Origin: Sungkyunkwania multivorans
GTDB taxonomy: Bacteria > Bacteroidota > Bacteroidia > Flavobacteriales > Flavobacteriaceae
Direction: 5' to 3'
NCBI RefSeq assembly: GCF_042675645.1
Contig: NZ_JBHTJH010000004.1
Location: 310,001 to 374,000 of the forward strand
Length of the DNA: 64,000 nt
Part shown: in pieces, positions 8,392 to 16,062 of the stretch
How positions within the stretch are numbered: the stretch's first letter is position 1
Layout: every line of letters begins with the position of its first letter
Made by a program: the position numbers and the translations under genes
The notes under the pieces: model-generated
Seen by the model: only the letters and a program-made list of their open reading frames with translations
Databases searched by the model: none
Told to the model about the DNA's origin: nothing

Positions 8392-8862
8392 AATAGTTAT
8401 TTTTTCCGCAATGTATTTTTCAATCAGTTCTTTGTCCGCTTGGCTTTTTAAAATCAATAATTCGTTGTTTTTATGTGTGCGATAAATCATTAAGAATTTT
8501 GTTTTTCCGCTCCTCGTTAATTTCGAGTATTCACATCGGTTCGGATCAAAATTTTCGGTTATGATTTCGGACTTATTAGTTCGACCAAGTATTCTTTTCA
8601 AGCTAGTCATTCTTCCACTTTTCTCGTCAATTTTTAATTCCGAATAGTAGATCCAAGAAGCAAATCGGTAAAGAATGTATCCGATCAGGGTCAAGACTGC
8701 CACAAAAATTCCGACTCCGAATCCGAGAAAATAAATCAGGAAAAGGAATGTGGTAGAAGTCCATATCATTAGTTCTTTCCACTTGAATGGAATTCGATCA
8801 CTCAACGTATGTAGGTGGCCATTCTTAGAAATTCTAAAGTAGTCTTCGTCTTCGTTCATCAT
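8377..8862 (-). CDS. Hypothetical membrane protein, two TM helices
   Basis: The 161-residue protein has a polar N terminus (MMNEDEDYFRISKNGHLHTL), then two adjacent hydrophobic helices (LMIWTSTTFLFLIYFLGFGV and FVAVLTLIGYILYRFASWI, residues about 31-76). A soluble C-terminal domain of beta strands follows, ending in a helix (SQADKELIEKYIAEKI). This resembles small PH-like membrane proteins, but I cannot name a family. The stop codon lies in the palindromic spacer at 8339-8391. Confidence 0.6.
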   Translation of the reverse strand: MMNEDEDYFRISKNGHLHTLSDRIPFKWKELMIWTSTTFLFLIYFLGFGVGIFVAVLTLIGYILYRFASWIYYSELKIDEKSGRMTSLKRILGRTNKSEIITENFDPNRCEYSKLTRSGKTKFLMIYRTHKNNELLILKSQADKELIEKYIAEKITIYNTV

Positions 8863-9015
8863 CGTTTATAACCGTCTTGTACAACTTCAATGAGGATGCT
8901 TATTTCGATCGAGAAGATAGTAATTTTGTAGGGAATCCAATTCGTTTTGTCACCGGACCTTCGCAATCATGGTTATCGGTTATTTATGTAGCGCTTCTTA
9001 AGTTCAATGTTGAAG

Positions 9016-9513
9016 TCAGTTATTTTCCCAAGTATCACTTGCTAGAACGATCGAAGTCTCAACTTGTCTTTCAGGGATGGTCCAATAGATCTTCAACAAC
9101 CTGTTTTTCTCCTCATCCGACAATAATCTAAAGCCATGTTTTTCATAAAAACTAATTGCCCATGAAGCATCTTTCCAAGTCCCGATCAATACAGGTGTTT
9201 TTGATTTTTCAATTAGGTGCTGTAACAATTTTCCACCAATACCTTTTTGGCGTGCGATTGTTCTAACATAAGCGTGTCTTATTAGGGTCACGTCATTTTT
9301 AAATTGAATTCCCATCACGCCGAGAATTTTGCGATCCTCTTCATATTTCCAAAATTGTACCCCTTCCTTGATTTGAGTTTCAAGCTCATCTCTGGACATA
9401 TAAGGTTCTTTCCACCTGTCTTCTGGAATAATTCCTTTATAGGCTATCGATGCATCATTTATTATTTCATAAATGGTATTGAAGTCCTTTTTTTCATCAC
9501 TCTTTGTTATCAT
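9016..9513 (-). CDS. GNAT-family N-acetyltransferase
   Basis: The protein is a Gcn5-related N-acetyltransferase, transferring an acetyl group from acetyl-CoA to an unidentified amine. The fold is shown by ILGVMGIQFKNDVTLIRHAYVRTIARQKGIGGKLLQHLI, where RQKGIG is the acetyl-CoA-binding R/Q-x-x-G-x-G/A motif, and by the C-terminal AISFYEKHGFRLL. ATG at 9513 (MITKSDEKKDF) is chosen. The 20 extra residues of the frame open to 9573 are encoded by a spacer-type sequence (9541-9570) that recurs elsewhere in the window. The length of about 165 residues is normal for the family. Confidence 0.85.
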   Translation of the reverse strand: MITKSDEKKDFNTIYEIINDASIAYKGIIPEDRWKEPYMSRDELETQIKEGVQFWKYEEDRKILGVMGIQFKNDVTLIRHAYVRTIARQKGIGGKLLQHLIEKSKTPVLIGTWKDASWAISFYEKHGFRLLSDEEKNRLLKIYWTIPERQVETSIVLASDTWENN

Positions 9514-9615
9514 ATGTCCAATTTTATTAAGTGTTGTAAACCGCGTTCGTGTATGCGCATTAGCGGATTTCAAATACGCTACTTTTTCAGATTACAAGAT
9601 ACTTCCATAAAATGA

Positions 9616-9649
9616 AATAGCGGTTCAAGTGCAAACTTGAACCGCTATT
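9616..9649 (-). terminator. Strong hairpin terminator after the carbonic anhydrase gene
   Basis: A perfect 15-bp stem, AATAGCGGTTCAAGT at 9616-9630 with its complement at 9635-9649, closes on a GCAA/TTGC loop. On the minus strand it is followed by TTTCATTTT. It lies 45 bases beyond the stop of the carbonic anhydrase gene. Confidence 0.8.
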
Positions 9650-9693
9650 GCTTACACAGGTTGTTGTGCAACGTTTTATTTTAAGAATAAAAA

Positions 9694-10461
9694 TTAATCG
9701 TTATTAAATTTGACTTCTCCACTTTCCATATCATATACAGCAGAAATGATCATAATTTTACCCTCATCTTCCATTTTGGCCATTGTTGGAGAAGCTTCTC
9801 TAATATTTTTTACGGTTCGCATCGCATTGTTTGTAATAACGCTATTGGTAAATGTAGTATTTTTTGAACTACGTTCACCTTCTAGTGCTGTTTCGACAAC
9901 TGCTGGTTCAATCTCGTCCATTAAATTTGCTAACGATCGCATTCCCAGAGCCTCGGCGTCTACTTTGTCGATTGTCGATTTTACAGCACCGCAAGCAGTA
10001 TGGCCCATAACGATTACCAGTTTTGAGCCTGCAACCGCAGTTGCAAATTCCATTGAACCAACAATATCTTCGTTTTCGATATTTCCTGCGACGCGTGCAA
10101 CAAATATATCACCAATTCCTAAATCAAAAACGTCTTCCACGGGCACTCTGCTATCAACACATGACAGCACAATAGCTTTAGGAAATTGTCCAATCATCGC
10201 TTTTCTTCGCTGTGCAGAATGATCTCGTTGAGTAAGGTTATTATTCATAAAATTCTCATTCCCTTTTTTAAGACGCCCAATGATTTCTTGAGGTGTCATT
10301 TCCGCTTGTTCCTCAGCTGTTAAAATACTTTCTACAACGTTCTCTTCAATAAGTTCTTTCTGAGTGTTTTGTGTTGCTGGTTCTTGTTTTTTCGTTTCTC
10401 CACAGGAAGTAAAAAGTATTACTGTGAAAAGTGTGGTCAATGCTAAAAATAGTTTTCTCAT
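9694..10461 (-). CDS. Beta-class carbonic anhydrase, lipoprotein
   Basis: This enzyme interconverts CO2 and bicarbonate using zinc. The beta-class signature is complete: CVDSRVPVEDVF (Cys-x-Asp-x-Arg) near residue 111 and GHTACGAV (His-x2-Cys) near residue 164, with LGIGDIFVARVAGN between. Unusually, the 255-residue protein starts with a signal ending ILFTSCGE, a lipobox, followed by a Glu/Thr/Gln-rich linker. It should therefore be a lipoprotein outside the cytoplasm, while most bacterial beta enzymes are cytosolic. It lies 24 bases after a DUF2490 gene on the same strand, a probable two-gene operon ending at the hairpin at 9616. Confidence 0.93.
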   Translation of the reverse strand: MRKLFLALTTLFTVILFTSCGETKKQEPATQNTQKELIEENVVESILTAEEQAEMTPQEIIGRLKKGNENFMNNNLTQRDHSAQRRKAMIGQFPKAIVLSCVDSRVPVEDVFDLGIGDIFVARVAGNIENEDIVGSMEFATAVAGSKLVIVMGHTACGAVKSTIDKVDAEALGMRSLANLMDEIEPAVVETALEGERSSKNTTFTNSVITNNAMRTVKNIREASPTMAKMEDEGKIMIISAVYDMESGEVKFNND

Positions 10462-10485
10462 ATATTTAAGGTTTAAAGTGAAAAT

Positions 10486-11184
10486 TTATAGTGTGTGGTG
10501 CAAGCTAAATTGTAATTGTCCTTTTCGCCAATTTTCCGTGGTCTGTTTCATCCAACCAAGCTGCAGTCTCAATTTGTTGCTTAAAGCATAGCCAAGACCT
10601 AAATAAGTTCTATTTCGATCAAAGAACTCAACATTTCGATCATTTCCTATATTGCGTTCACCGTTTATGAATAGCTCATTGTAAAAGGCAAAATATGGTG
10701 TGCCTTTGGTTAAAGCAGTTCCTTTAATTGGAACATTTATAAAAAGATTATAGCGATATCGTGTCCTGAAGTTCTGATTTTCTACCCATCTTTGTTCGTA
10801 GCGAAATCGATGCGTTAGTAAAAGTCTTTTTAGAATTGTATTTGAGAACAAGGCTTCCTGGTATATGCGGTTTTCTGATATCGGATTGTCAATATCAGTT
10901 CCAAATTGTCCTGTAGTAATATTGGCGAAACCGAGGGTGAATTTTATGCTTGAATCTGATCGCTGATACGTTAAACCAGTTCGTAACAATAACTGTTCTC
11001 TATCTCCTAGTCCTCGCCAATCACGGTATTGCAGATCTCCCTGAATTCCCCAATTAGATTCTTTAAAGGTTGCATTATAAAAATACATATACCAGGCTCC
11101 TAATTGATTGTTGTCTGGTGCTTGAGCATTTACTTGACATAAAGTCAGAAAACAAATGGTGATAAAGGGAAGAATTCTTTTCAT
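10486..11184 (-). CDS. DUF2490 outer-membrane-like protein
   Basis: The 232-residue product has a signal peptide (MKRILPFITICFLTLCQVNA) and then alternating, aromatic-rich strands such as LGAWYMYFYNATF, WGIQGDLQYRDW, LLTHRFRYEQRW and YRYNLFINVPI, ending in LQFSLHHTL. This matches DUF2490, thought to form a small outer-membrane beta barrel. ATG 11184 is chosen because the signal peptide begins there; the open frame to 11229 adds 15 residues. It probably starts the operon with the carbonic anhydrase. Whether it conducts anything is unknown. Confidence 0.82.
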   Translation of the reverse strand: MKRILPFITICFLTLCQVNAQAPDNNQLGAWYMYFYNATFKESNWGIQGDLQYRDWRGLGDREQLLLRTGLTYQRSDSSIKFTLGFANITTGQFGTDIDNPISENRIYQEALFSNTILKRLLLTHRFRYEQRWVENQNFRTRYRYNLFINVPIKGTALTKGTPYFAFYNELFINGERNIGNDRNVEFFDRNRTYLGLGYALSNKLRLQLGWMKQTTENWRKGQLQFSLHHTL

Positions 11185-11333
11185 TTTGTTCAAGAATTGT
11201 TTTAAATACTTAAACAAAAATACTACCAAAGTCTTTTGGTCACGTGTATTTTAACAAATAGTTAATAGTATTACTTGCAAAAATTATAGGATTGCTTTTA
11301 TTTTAAGTGATTTTATAAATGTTGCGTACTGTT

Positions 11334-11978
11334 TTATTCCATATTGTAATTTCCATTCGCCCATTTTATTGTCGGTTCGATCCATTCCTTTAAAGGTCTA
11401 AATAAAAATCCGTGTCCCATTCCTGTATTCAATTCTATTTCTTTAAAGTACACTATTTCGCAGTTAGAGATCTCCTTTCGTTCCAATGAAGAAACACCAA
11501 ATGGGTCAGACTTTTCGTAAATCGTTAAAATATTTCCGCAAAAATTGATTTCTGGTATATTTTCAATATCGCTATTCCTAAAACTTGCAATAAATACAAA
11601 ATTCAAATCTTTATTATTTGCTAAGGTCGAAACGTATTGAGCAATATATCCACCTTTTGAAGTCCCAACCACTGTTATTTTTCTCGATTCTGTTCCATTT
11701 TTTATTAAACTGTCTATCTGGGTTACAATTCCAATCGCATATTCTCTTGCGTTGACATTTCCACTCCGCTTTTCGCTTATCACTTTAAATCCTGCTTTTT
11801 TAAATTCAGCGATGATTTCGTTGTAATACGTGCGCCCGAATTGTGGATGCAATTCATTTAATTTGTGTTCTTCCAAAAATCGGTTGTGAAGGAAGAAAAC
11901 GAATCGCTCATTATCATTGTTTCGACATGCGAGTAAAGTTGAGCAAAAAAGAATTCCAATTAATAGCTTATTTTTCAT
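11334..11978 (-). CDS. Alpha/beta-hydrolase-fold lipoprotein
   Basis: The 214-residue protein starts with a signal ending STLLACRN, a lipobox. The body has the strand-turn-helix ITVVGTSKGGYIAQYVS, a nucleophile elbow GTSKG with Ser as nucleophile; a candidate acid in ILTIYEKSDPFG; and a terminal His in GMGHGFLF. It is therefore a likely serine hydrolase anchored in a membrane, with unknown substrate. It sits between DUF2490 and another unknown gene, all on the minus strand. Confidence 0.75.
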   Translation of the reverse strand: MKNKLLIGILFCSTLLACRNNDNERFVFFLHNRFLEEHKLNELHPQFGRTYYNEIIAEFKKAGFKVISEKRSGNVNAREYAIGIVTQIDSLIKNGTESRKITVVGTSKGGYIAQYVSTLANNKDLNFVFIASFRNSDIENIPEINFCGNILTIYEKSDPFGVSSLERKEISNCEIVYFKEIELNTGMGHGFLFRPLKEWIEPTIKWANGNYNME

Positions 11979-12036
11979 CGATTTTCGATTTATCTCTAAT
12001 TGCAGGCAGCATATAAAATATACAAACAGTTTGAGT

Positions 12037-12642
12037 TTAACGACATTTGGTGCTTATGTCTATCTCCAGCATTTGCTTCCAAATCTGATGATCTTTTCCT
12101 TGTGGAGATAAATAAAACCAAACCAAATATTTTTCCATAAGCGGACAATACTCATTTTTGATTTTTACATTCAAAACAATCACCTCTTTTTTAAAAAATT
12201 CATCGTACAATTCAATTGAACCTTCAAAGACGTTATTGTCCTTTTGCTGAATGGAAGACTTCGTTTTAGGAATTTTTTTTAAAAAATTAAAATTGGTAAT
12301 TGCTCCGGTATTCATAAGCCCATCAAAATATGTGTTGCTTATATTTTCTAGCTTGGAAGAGCTTAGACCTGGGTTTTCTTCAAGCACCCACAAGATGATA
12401 TATGAAAAATAATCCTCTCTGTTTTTCTCTCCCCACCCAGGAGCAAAACGAATATGTTCTTCCCCTTGATAATCCAAATCGTTTGCGAAGATCAATGGAA
12501 ATTCTAAAACTTCACTTCTCCATTCATCATTTGTAACGAGAACATTGTCAATATCATTATGTAATCTAAGGTAGAGGTACCCAACTCCAATCGCTATAAC
12601 AACGATAATAAGAAATAATATTTTGAATAGCTTTTTCAGCAT
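12037..12642 (-). CDS. Hypothetical membrane-anchored protein
   Basis: The 201-residue protein has one N-terminal membrane helix (ILFLIIVVIAIGVGYLYL, about residues 8-25) and a soluble domain with no motif I recognise. The domain is mixed alpha/beta with many aromatic residues (EDYFSYIILWVLEENPG, CPLMEKYLVWFYLSPQGKDH). It starts the run of minus-strand genes down to 11334, after a 265-base spacer. Confidence 0.6.
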   Translation of the reverse strand: MLKKLFKILFLIIVVIAIGVGYLYLRLHNDIDNVLVTNDEWRSEVLEFPLIFANDLDYQGEEHIRFAPGWGEKNREDYFSYIILWVLEENPGLSSSKLENISNTYFDGLMNTGAITNFNFLKKIPKTKSSIQQKDNNVFEGSIELYDEFFKKEVIVLNVKIKNEYCPLMEKYLVWFYLSPQGKDHQIWKQMLEIDISTKCR

Positions 12643-12907
12643 TCTTCCATCCTAATCAATTATTTAAAAGGGTCTGTGTATGGCACATTGCGGAAAATCA
12701 GCTCTGATTTTCTACTGTAACAAAAGTCAGCAAATTCCATTGACACGAGCGTAGCGAACTAGCGCCAGCAATTTTCAGAAGCTTGTAAATGACGCAGTCG
12801 AAGTATAGTCGAATCCGCAGCGACAATGGGAAAGGGCGATGTAGGCACTTACAAAAATTTACAAGCGATCAAAAACATTTAAATTTTATTAATTGGCTTT
12901 AACGGTT
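12643..12907. other. Non-coding spacer with a recurring element
   Basis: No gene is seen. The stretch GTGTATGGCACATTGCGGAA and the following AATCAGCT at 12676-12703 resemble the spacer element at 53968-54050 and 54635-54715 (TATACGGC...GGAAAATCAG). AAATCAG is followed by GCTCTGATTTTC, a small inverted repeat at 12694-12712. Confidence 0.45.
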
Positions 12908-13462
12908 TTACTCGATCGGCACCGAGACCTTGGTCCTGTCCCACATTAGATTTAAGGCATTACCCTCTAGTGTGATCGTAAACTGCTCCACTGGCGATGT
13001 TAGTTGCTGGGTAGCAACGATGACATTGGCGACATCGGCCTCAGGTTCGCGTGGGGTTTCGCTTCCACCACTAGAAAAGGTGACACCCCAATCGTACATC
13101 TTATTGTTAAAGATCACCTCCCAAGAATCTTTGTTGGGGATGGTCCAAAGCGAGTATTTACCTGCTGGCAAAGGCTCTCCACCAACGATCAGGTCTTCAG
13201 TGGTCTCAAAGGTCGACGGTTCGTTGGCACCTGTACGCCATACCTTTCCATAGGGGACCAGACTGTCAAAGACCTTTCGGCCTTTTTTGAAAGGGCGGTT
13301 GTAATAGACGGTGATATCGCTATCTCCGATGGTCTGTGTAATGGTTTGCTCCGGACTGTGCTTTTTAGTACTTGGCTTTAAAACAAAAGGCCAGATCACA
13401 AATTGGAATAGCAGAAATAGTACGATAAGGATTCCTACAGTCCATTTTAAAAACTTTTTCAT
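12908..13462 (-). CDS. DUF2911 protein, membrane-anchored or exported
   Basis: The 184-residue protein has an N-terminal hydrophobic segment (WTVGILIVLFLLFQFVIWPF) and a domain matching DUF2911: ITVYYNRPFKKGRKVFDSLV, PYGKVWRTGANEPSTFE, LPAGKYSLWTIPNKDSWEVIFN, and a final NALNLMWDRTKVSVPI strand. DUF2911 proteins are common in Bacteroidota, are predicted extracytoplasmic and have no established role. It is a single minus-strand gene, 76 bases from its downstream neighbour. Confidence 0.85.
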   Translation of the reverse strand: MKKFLKWTVGILIVLFLLFQFVIWPFVLKPSTKKHSPEQTITQTIGDSDITVYYNRPFKKGRKVFDSLVPYGKVWRTGANEPSTFETTEDLIVGGEPLPAGKYSLWTIPNKDSWEVIFNNKMYDWGVTFSSGGSETPREPEADVANVIVATQQLTSPVEQFTITLEGNALNLMWDRTKVSVPIE

Positions 13463-13537
13463 GATGGATGGTTTTGGTTGTTTTCCTAATTAAAGGTAGC
13501 AAAATTTCAAAACCAATCCGACCATCGTCCAAATGCT

Positions 13538-13933
13538 CTAGTGTTTTGAGAATTCTGAAATTTTATCCTGATACTCGCTCAACAATAGACTGAGCGCATT
13601 GAGCGTACCTTCTAATTCGTTCAAGTCAAGATTCTCTAATTGCAAGGTGTCTCTGAAAATAACTTTCTGCCCAGATCGGTCCAAGGCAAAAGCACCGTGT
13701 AAGATATCTCTGTTCTTGATGAGTAGATTCTTGTATATCAACTCGTGGTCTTTAACAATTTTGAAAAGATATTGTTCGAATATCAATAAGGGTTCATTGA
13801 TGCCCAATACCAAATTGTGAATAGCTTCTTCGTCTTTTTTGATGATCATGATACCTTGCTTGGCATCTTCCTGAGCGATCTCGAAATGAAGTTTCTTCAA
13901 ATGGTCTTTAATTATCCTGAAATGATCTTTCAT
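13538..13933 (-). CDS. Tir/CesT-type III secretion chaperone-like (YbjN-like) protein
   Basis: The 131-residue cytosolic protein has the alpha-beta layout of the YbjN/Tir-chaperone (CesT) superfamily. A helix (FRIIKDHLKKLHFEI) is followed by strands (GIMIIKKDEEAIHNLVLGIN, PLLIFEQYLFKIV), a central helix-strand pair (YKNLLIKNRDILHGAFALD) and a final helix (LEGTLNALSLLLSEYQDKI). In flavobacteria, which lack type III secretion, such proteins are labelled Tir chaperone by similarity only. A 24-codon ORF for a hydrophobic peptide lies 70 bases upstream on the same strand, so the two are probably co-transcribed. Confidence 0.65.
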   Translation of the reverse strand: MKDHFRIIKDHLKKLHFEIAQEDAKQGIMIIKKDEEAIHNLVLGINEPLLIFEQYLFKIVKDHELIYKNLLIKNRDILHGAFALDRSGQKVIFRDTLQLENLDLNELEGTLNALSLLLSEYQDKISEFSKH

Positions 13934-14003
13934 CAGTTACTAGTTCTCGATTTATTTTCTGTTTGCCGTAGATTCGACCTAGCACCATACGGTATCTTCA
14001 ATA

Positions 14004-14078
14004 TTACAAAAAGAATATGATCTTTTCTACTACGGTGATTACAAATTCGATCAATTTTAAAGCTGCTGCGATTGCCAT
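14004..14078 (-). CDS. Candidate 24-residue hydrophobic/amphipathic peptide
   Basis: ATG at 14078 to TAA at 14004 encodes 24 residues beginning MAIAAALKLIEFV and ending EKIIFFL. They are almost all hydrophobic, with Lys8, Glu11, Glu18 and Lys19 placed to form one polar face of a helix. That resembles short membrane-active peptides such as type I toxins or phenol-soluble modulins, by composition only. It lies between the divergent regulator gene (14256) and the Tir-chaperone-like gene, and upstream sequence holds TTAGC repeats. It could also be a chance ORF; conservation was not checked. Confidence 0.5.
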   Translation of the reverse strand: MAIAAALKLIEFVITVVEKIIFFL

Positions 14079-14112
14079 GATGTTAATTTTGTTAGATTCT
14101 TGATTAGTTGTT

Positions 14113-14250
14113 GCTAATTTTTTTAGTAGTTTGATTTTAAAGTGTTACCTTCGCATGTAAACATCTAAAAATTTTAGCTTTAACGATTATTTAGCTAAAA
14201 ATGTTAGCGTAAAGATACTATAAAAATTTATATTTGCAAATAAAATTAGC
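14113..14250. promoter_or_regulatory. Divergent control region with TTAGC repeats and -7 box
   Basis: TTAGC occurs at 14174-14178, 14191-14195 (within the palindrome TTAGCTAA), 14204-14208 and 14246-14250, and its complement GCTAA at 14113-14117. TATATTTG at 14229-14236 (+) is a -7 box for the regulator gene starting at 14256, and is flanked by repeats. The layout suits operators for the encoded XRE protein acting on itself and on the divergent peptide gene; this is inference. Confidence 0.5.
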
Positions 14251-14255
14251 AAAAC

Positions 14256-15023
14256 ATGTCTTTTTTTGGAAAGAACATAAAAAAAATCAGAAGCGTAAAA
14301 AGTATGAGCCAGCAGGCTTTTGCCGATCTTTTCGACCTAAAACGCGGTACTTTAGGGGCCTACGAAGAGGGTAGGAGCGAACCCAAGATCGAGACTATCA
14401 TCAAAATAGCTAATTATTTTAGCATATCTATCGATAGCATGCTTACAGACGAGCTTACAGTAAATGAACTACTTCGATTTAAAGGAGATCTCGCAACCGA
14501 TATCGATGAATATATGCGCGAAAGGTTCGTAGCCGTTCCTTGTATCACAGAACGGACCGCAACCGACTATATCACCAACTATGACAAATCTACCTATGTG
14601 AATGAGTTGCCGACACTGCAATTGCCGGTACCGGAAGATGCTGAGCTCCGAGGATATACCATCACCAATCTGGAGATGACCTCACACGATAAAGGGTTGT
14701 ATCCAGATGATGTGGTCATCGGAGAGAAAGTTGCACTCAGTGATGTAAAAGGTTTAAAGAATGGTACGCTGGTACTTTGTCTGATCAATAACGAGTTGAT
14801 CCTTCGGCGTATTTACTTTGTGAAAAGTAAGATCGTTTTGAGGGCCGACCATAAGAATATCAACGACAAGCTCTTTGATGTTGCAGACCTGAAGGAACTT
14901 TGGGAGATCAAATATGTCTTCAATCAGCGCATTCCAGATTATACCGATATCGTCGAGGAGCGAATGTTGCTGCTAGAGCAAGAATTTGAAAAACTCAGAG
15001 AACGCTTCGGTGGTGGAAGTTAA
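14256..15023 (+). CDS. XRE-family repressor with LexA/S24-like C-terminal domain
   Basis: Residues 1-65 form a Cro/CI-type helix-turn-helix (NIKKIRSVKSMSQQAFADLF, TLGAYEEGRSEPKIETIIKI). The C-terminal half is a LexA/CI S24-like domain. MTSHDKGLYPDD aligns with the usual GDSM.P...GD block and keeps a Ser. The position of the catalytic Lys (VKR in LexA) reads LRRI here, so self-cleavage is doubtful and the domain may only dimerise or bind a ligand. A C-terminal coiled coil (VEERMLLLEQEFEKLRERF) follows. TTAGC repeats surround its promoter. Its stop overlaps that of the convergent epimerase gene. Confidence 0.85.
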   Translation: MSFFGKNIKKIRSVKSMSQQAFADLFDLKRGTLGAYEEGRSEPKIETIIKIANYFSISIDSMLTDELTVNELLRFKGDLATDIDEYMRERFVAVPCITERTATDYITNYDKSTYVNELPTLQLPVPEDAELRGYTITNLEMTSHDKGLYPDDVVIGEKVALSDVKGLKNGTLVLCLINNELILRRIYFVKSKIVLRADHKNINDKLFDVADLKELWEIKYVFNQRIPDYTDIVEERMLLLEQEFEKLRERFGGGS

Positions 15024-15931
15024 TTCACCTCAAACTTAAAGATCGATTCATTCTTATATGTTTCTCCAGGGTGGAGTACGGCAGAGGGAAAATGTGTTTT
15101 GTTCGGAGCGTCGGGAAAATTTTGGGTTTCAAAACAGATCGCCCCAAAATCGAGTGGTGTATATACCACAGCAGCTGGTTGATCGGTACTCAACTTCATC
15201 GAAAGGCCACTTTGCGCACTTTCTAAATGTATCACCTCCTTTTTGTTCTCCCCAAATATAAAGGTGTCATCCATTCTAGTTTCCCCGATGGCTCTTATTT
15301 TAGTGAAATTATAATGGATTTCTTCAACTGCCAATTTTCTACCTGTGGGAATCAATTTATTGTCGACTTCGAGATAATGGGACGCACTCATCCTTAACAA
15401 ATGGTTATCGATTTCTTTGCTGTTGCCATCCAAGTTGAAATACGAGTGATTGGTAAGATTCACCAGGGTCGGGCGGTCGGTCCTAGCAAAGTGCGTGATC
15501 TTTAATTCCTTTTCCTGCGTTAGTTGATAGGTCACAGTAGCTTCTAAATTTCCAGGGTAGTGTTCTTCCAGGTGCTTACTGTGGTATGTGAAACGTATAA
15601 AAGGTTCTCGACCGTTTCCTACAGTATCAATTTCCCAATATTTCTTGGAAAATCCTTCCTTCCCGCCGTGAAGATGAACGCCATTTTCTACATGTAGTTG
15701 ATACTCCTTGGCGTTAAGAGAGAATCGTCCATTGCCTATCCTACCCGCAAAACGACCAACACAGGCCCCCAGATAATACGGGTCGCTCAAATAGCGCTCC
15801 GGGTCTTCATGTCCGATCACTACATTGATAAATTGTTCAGCGGCATTCTTCACCTCTAGCTTTTGAATGATAGCACCGTAATTTAAGGCGGTCAGGCGAA
15901 TGTTCTCTGTGGCAATGGTCAATGACTTCAA
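15020..15931 (-). CDS. galM: Aldose 1-epimerase (mutarotase)
   Basis: This enzyme interconverts the alpha and beta anomers of aldoses such as galactose. Family blocks are LTALNYGAIIQKLEV, YYLGACVGRFAGRIGNGRF (substrate-binding Arg), GVHLHGGKEGFSKKYW, the catalytic-His block LVNLTNHSYFNLDG, DDTFIFG and QPAAVVYTP, with the catalytic Glu region CFETQNFPDAPN near the C terminus. The length of 303 residues is typical. No signal peptide is seen, so it is cytosolic. It is convergent with the repressor gene; the two stop codons share two bases. Confidence 0.93.
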   Translation of the reverse strand: MKSLTIATENIRLTALNYGAIIQKLEVKNAAEQFINVVIGHEDPERYLSDPYYLGACVGRFAGRIGNGRFSLNAKEYQLHVENGVHLHGGKEGFSKKYWEIDTVGNGREPFIRFTYHSKHLEEHYPGNLEATVTYQLTQEKELKITHFARTDRPTLVNLTNHSYFNLDGNSKEIDNHLLRMSASHYLEVDNKLIPTGRKLAVEEIHYNFTKIRAIGETRMDDTFIFGENKKEVIHLESAQSGLSMKLSTDQPAAVVYTPLDFGAICFETQNFPDAPNKTHFPSAVLHPGETYKNESIFKFEVN

Positions 15932-16007
15932 TGGAAACTGTTTTTAAGCTGAAAATACGATATTCAAGTGATCTTTGGTAGAAAGTTGAAAAAAGAAGTA
16001 ACTTTTT

Positions 16008-16032
16008 GCAACATTGAAAATTTTATCCCGTC
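16008..16032 (+). promoter_or_regulatory. Candidate ECF-type promoter of the first sigma operon
   Basis: GCAAC at 16008-16012 and CGTC at 16029-16032 are 16 bases apart. The second ECF operon has GTAAC-17-CGTC at 21448-21473. This AAC...CGTC layout is the usual form of ECF-dependent promoters and suggests self-activation. A start near 16038 would give a leader of about 77 bases. Confidence 0.5.
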
Positions 16033-16062
16033 ATTAGGGTGTTAAAGTAATTGAAGAGGATG

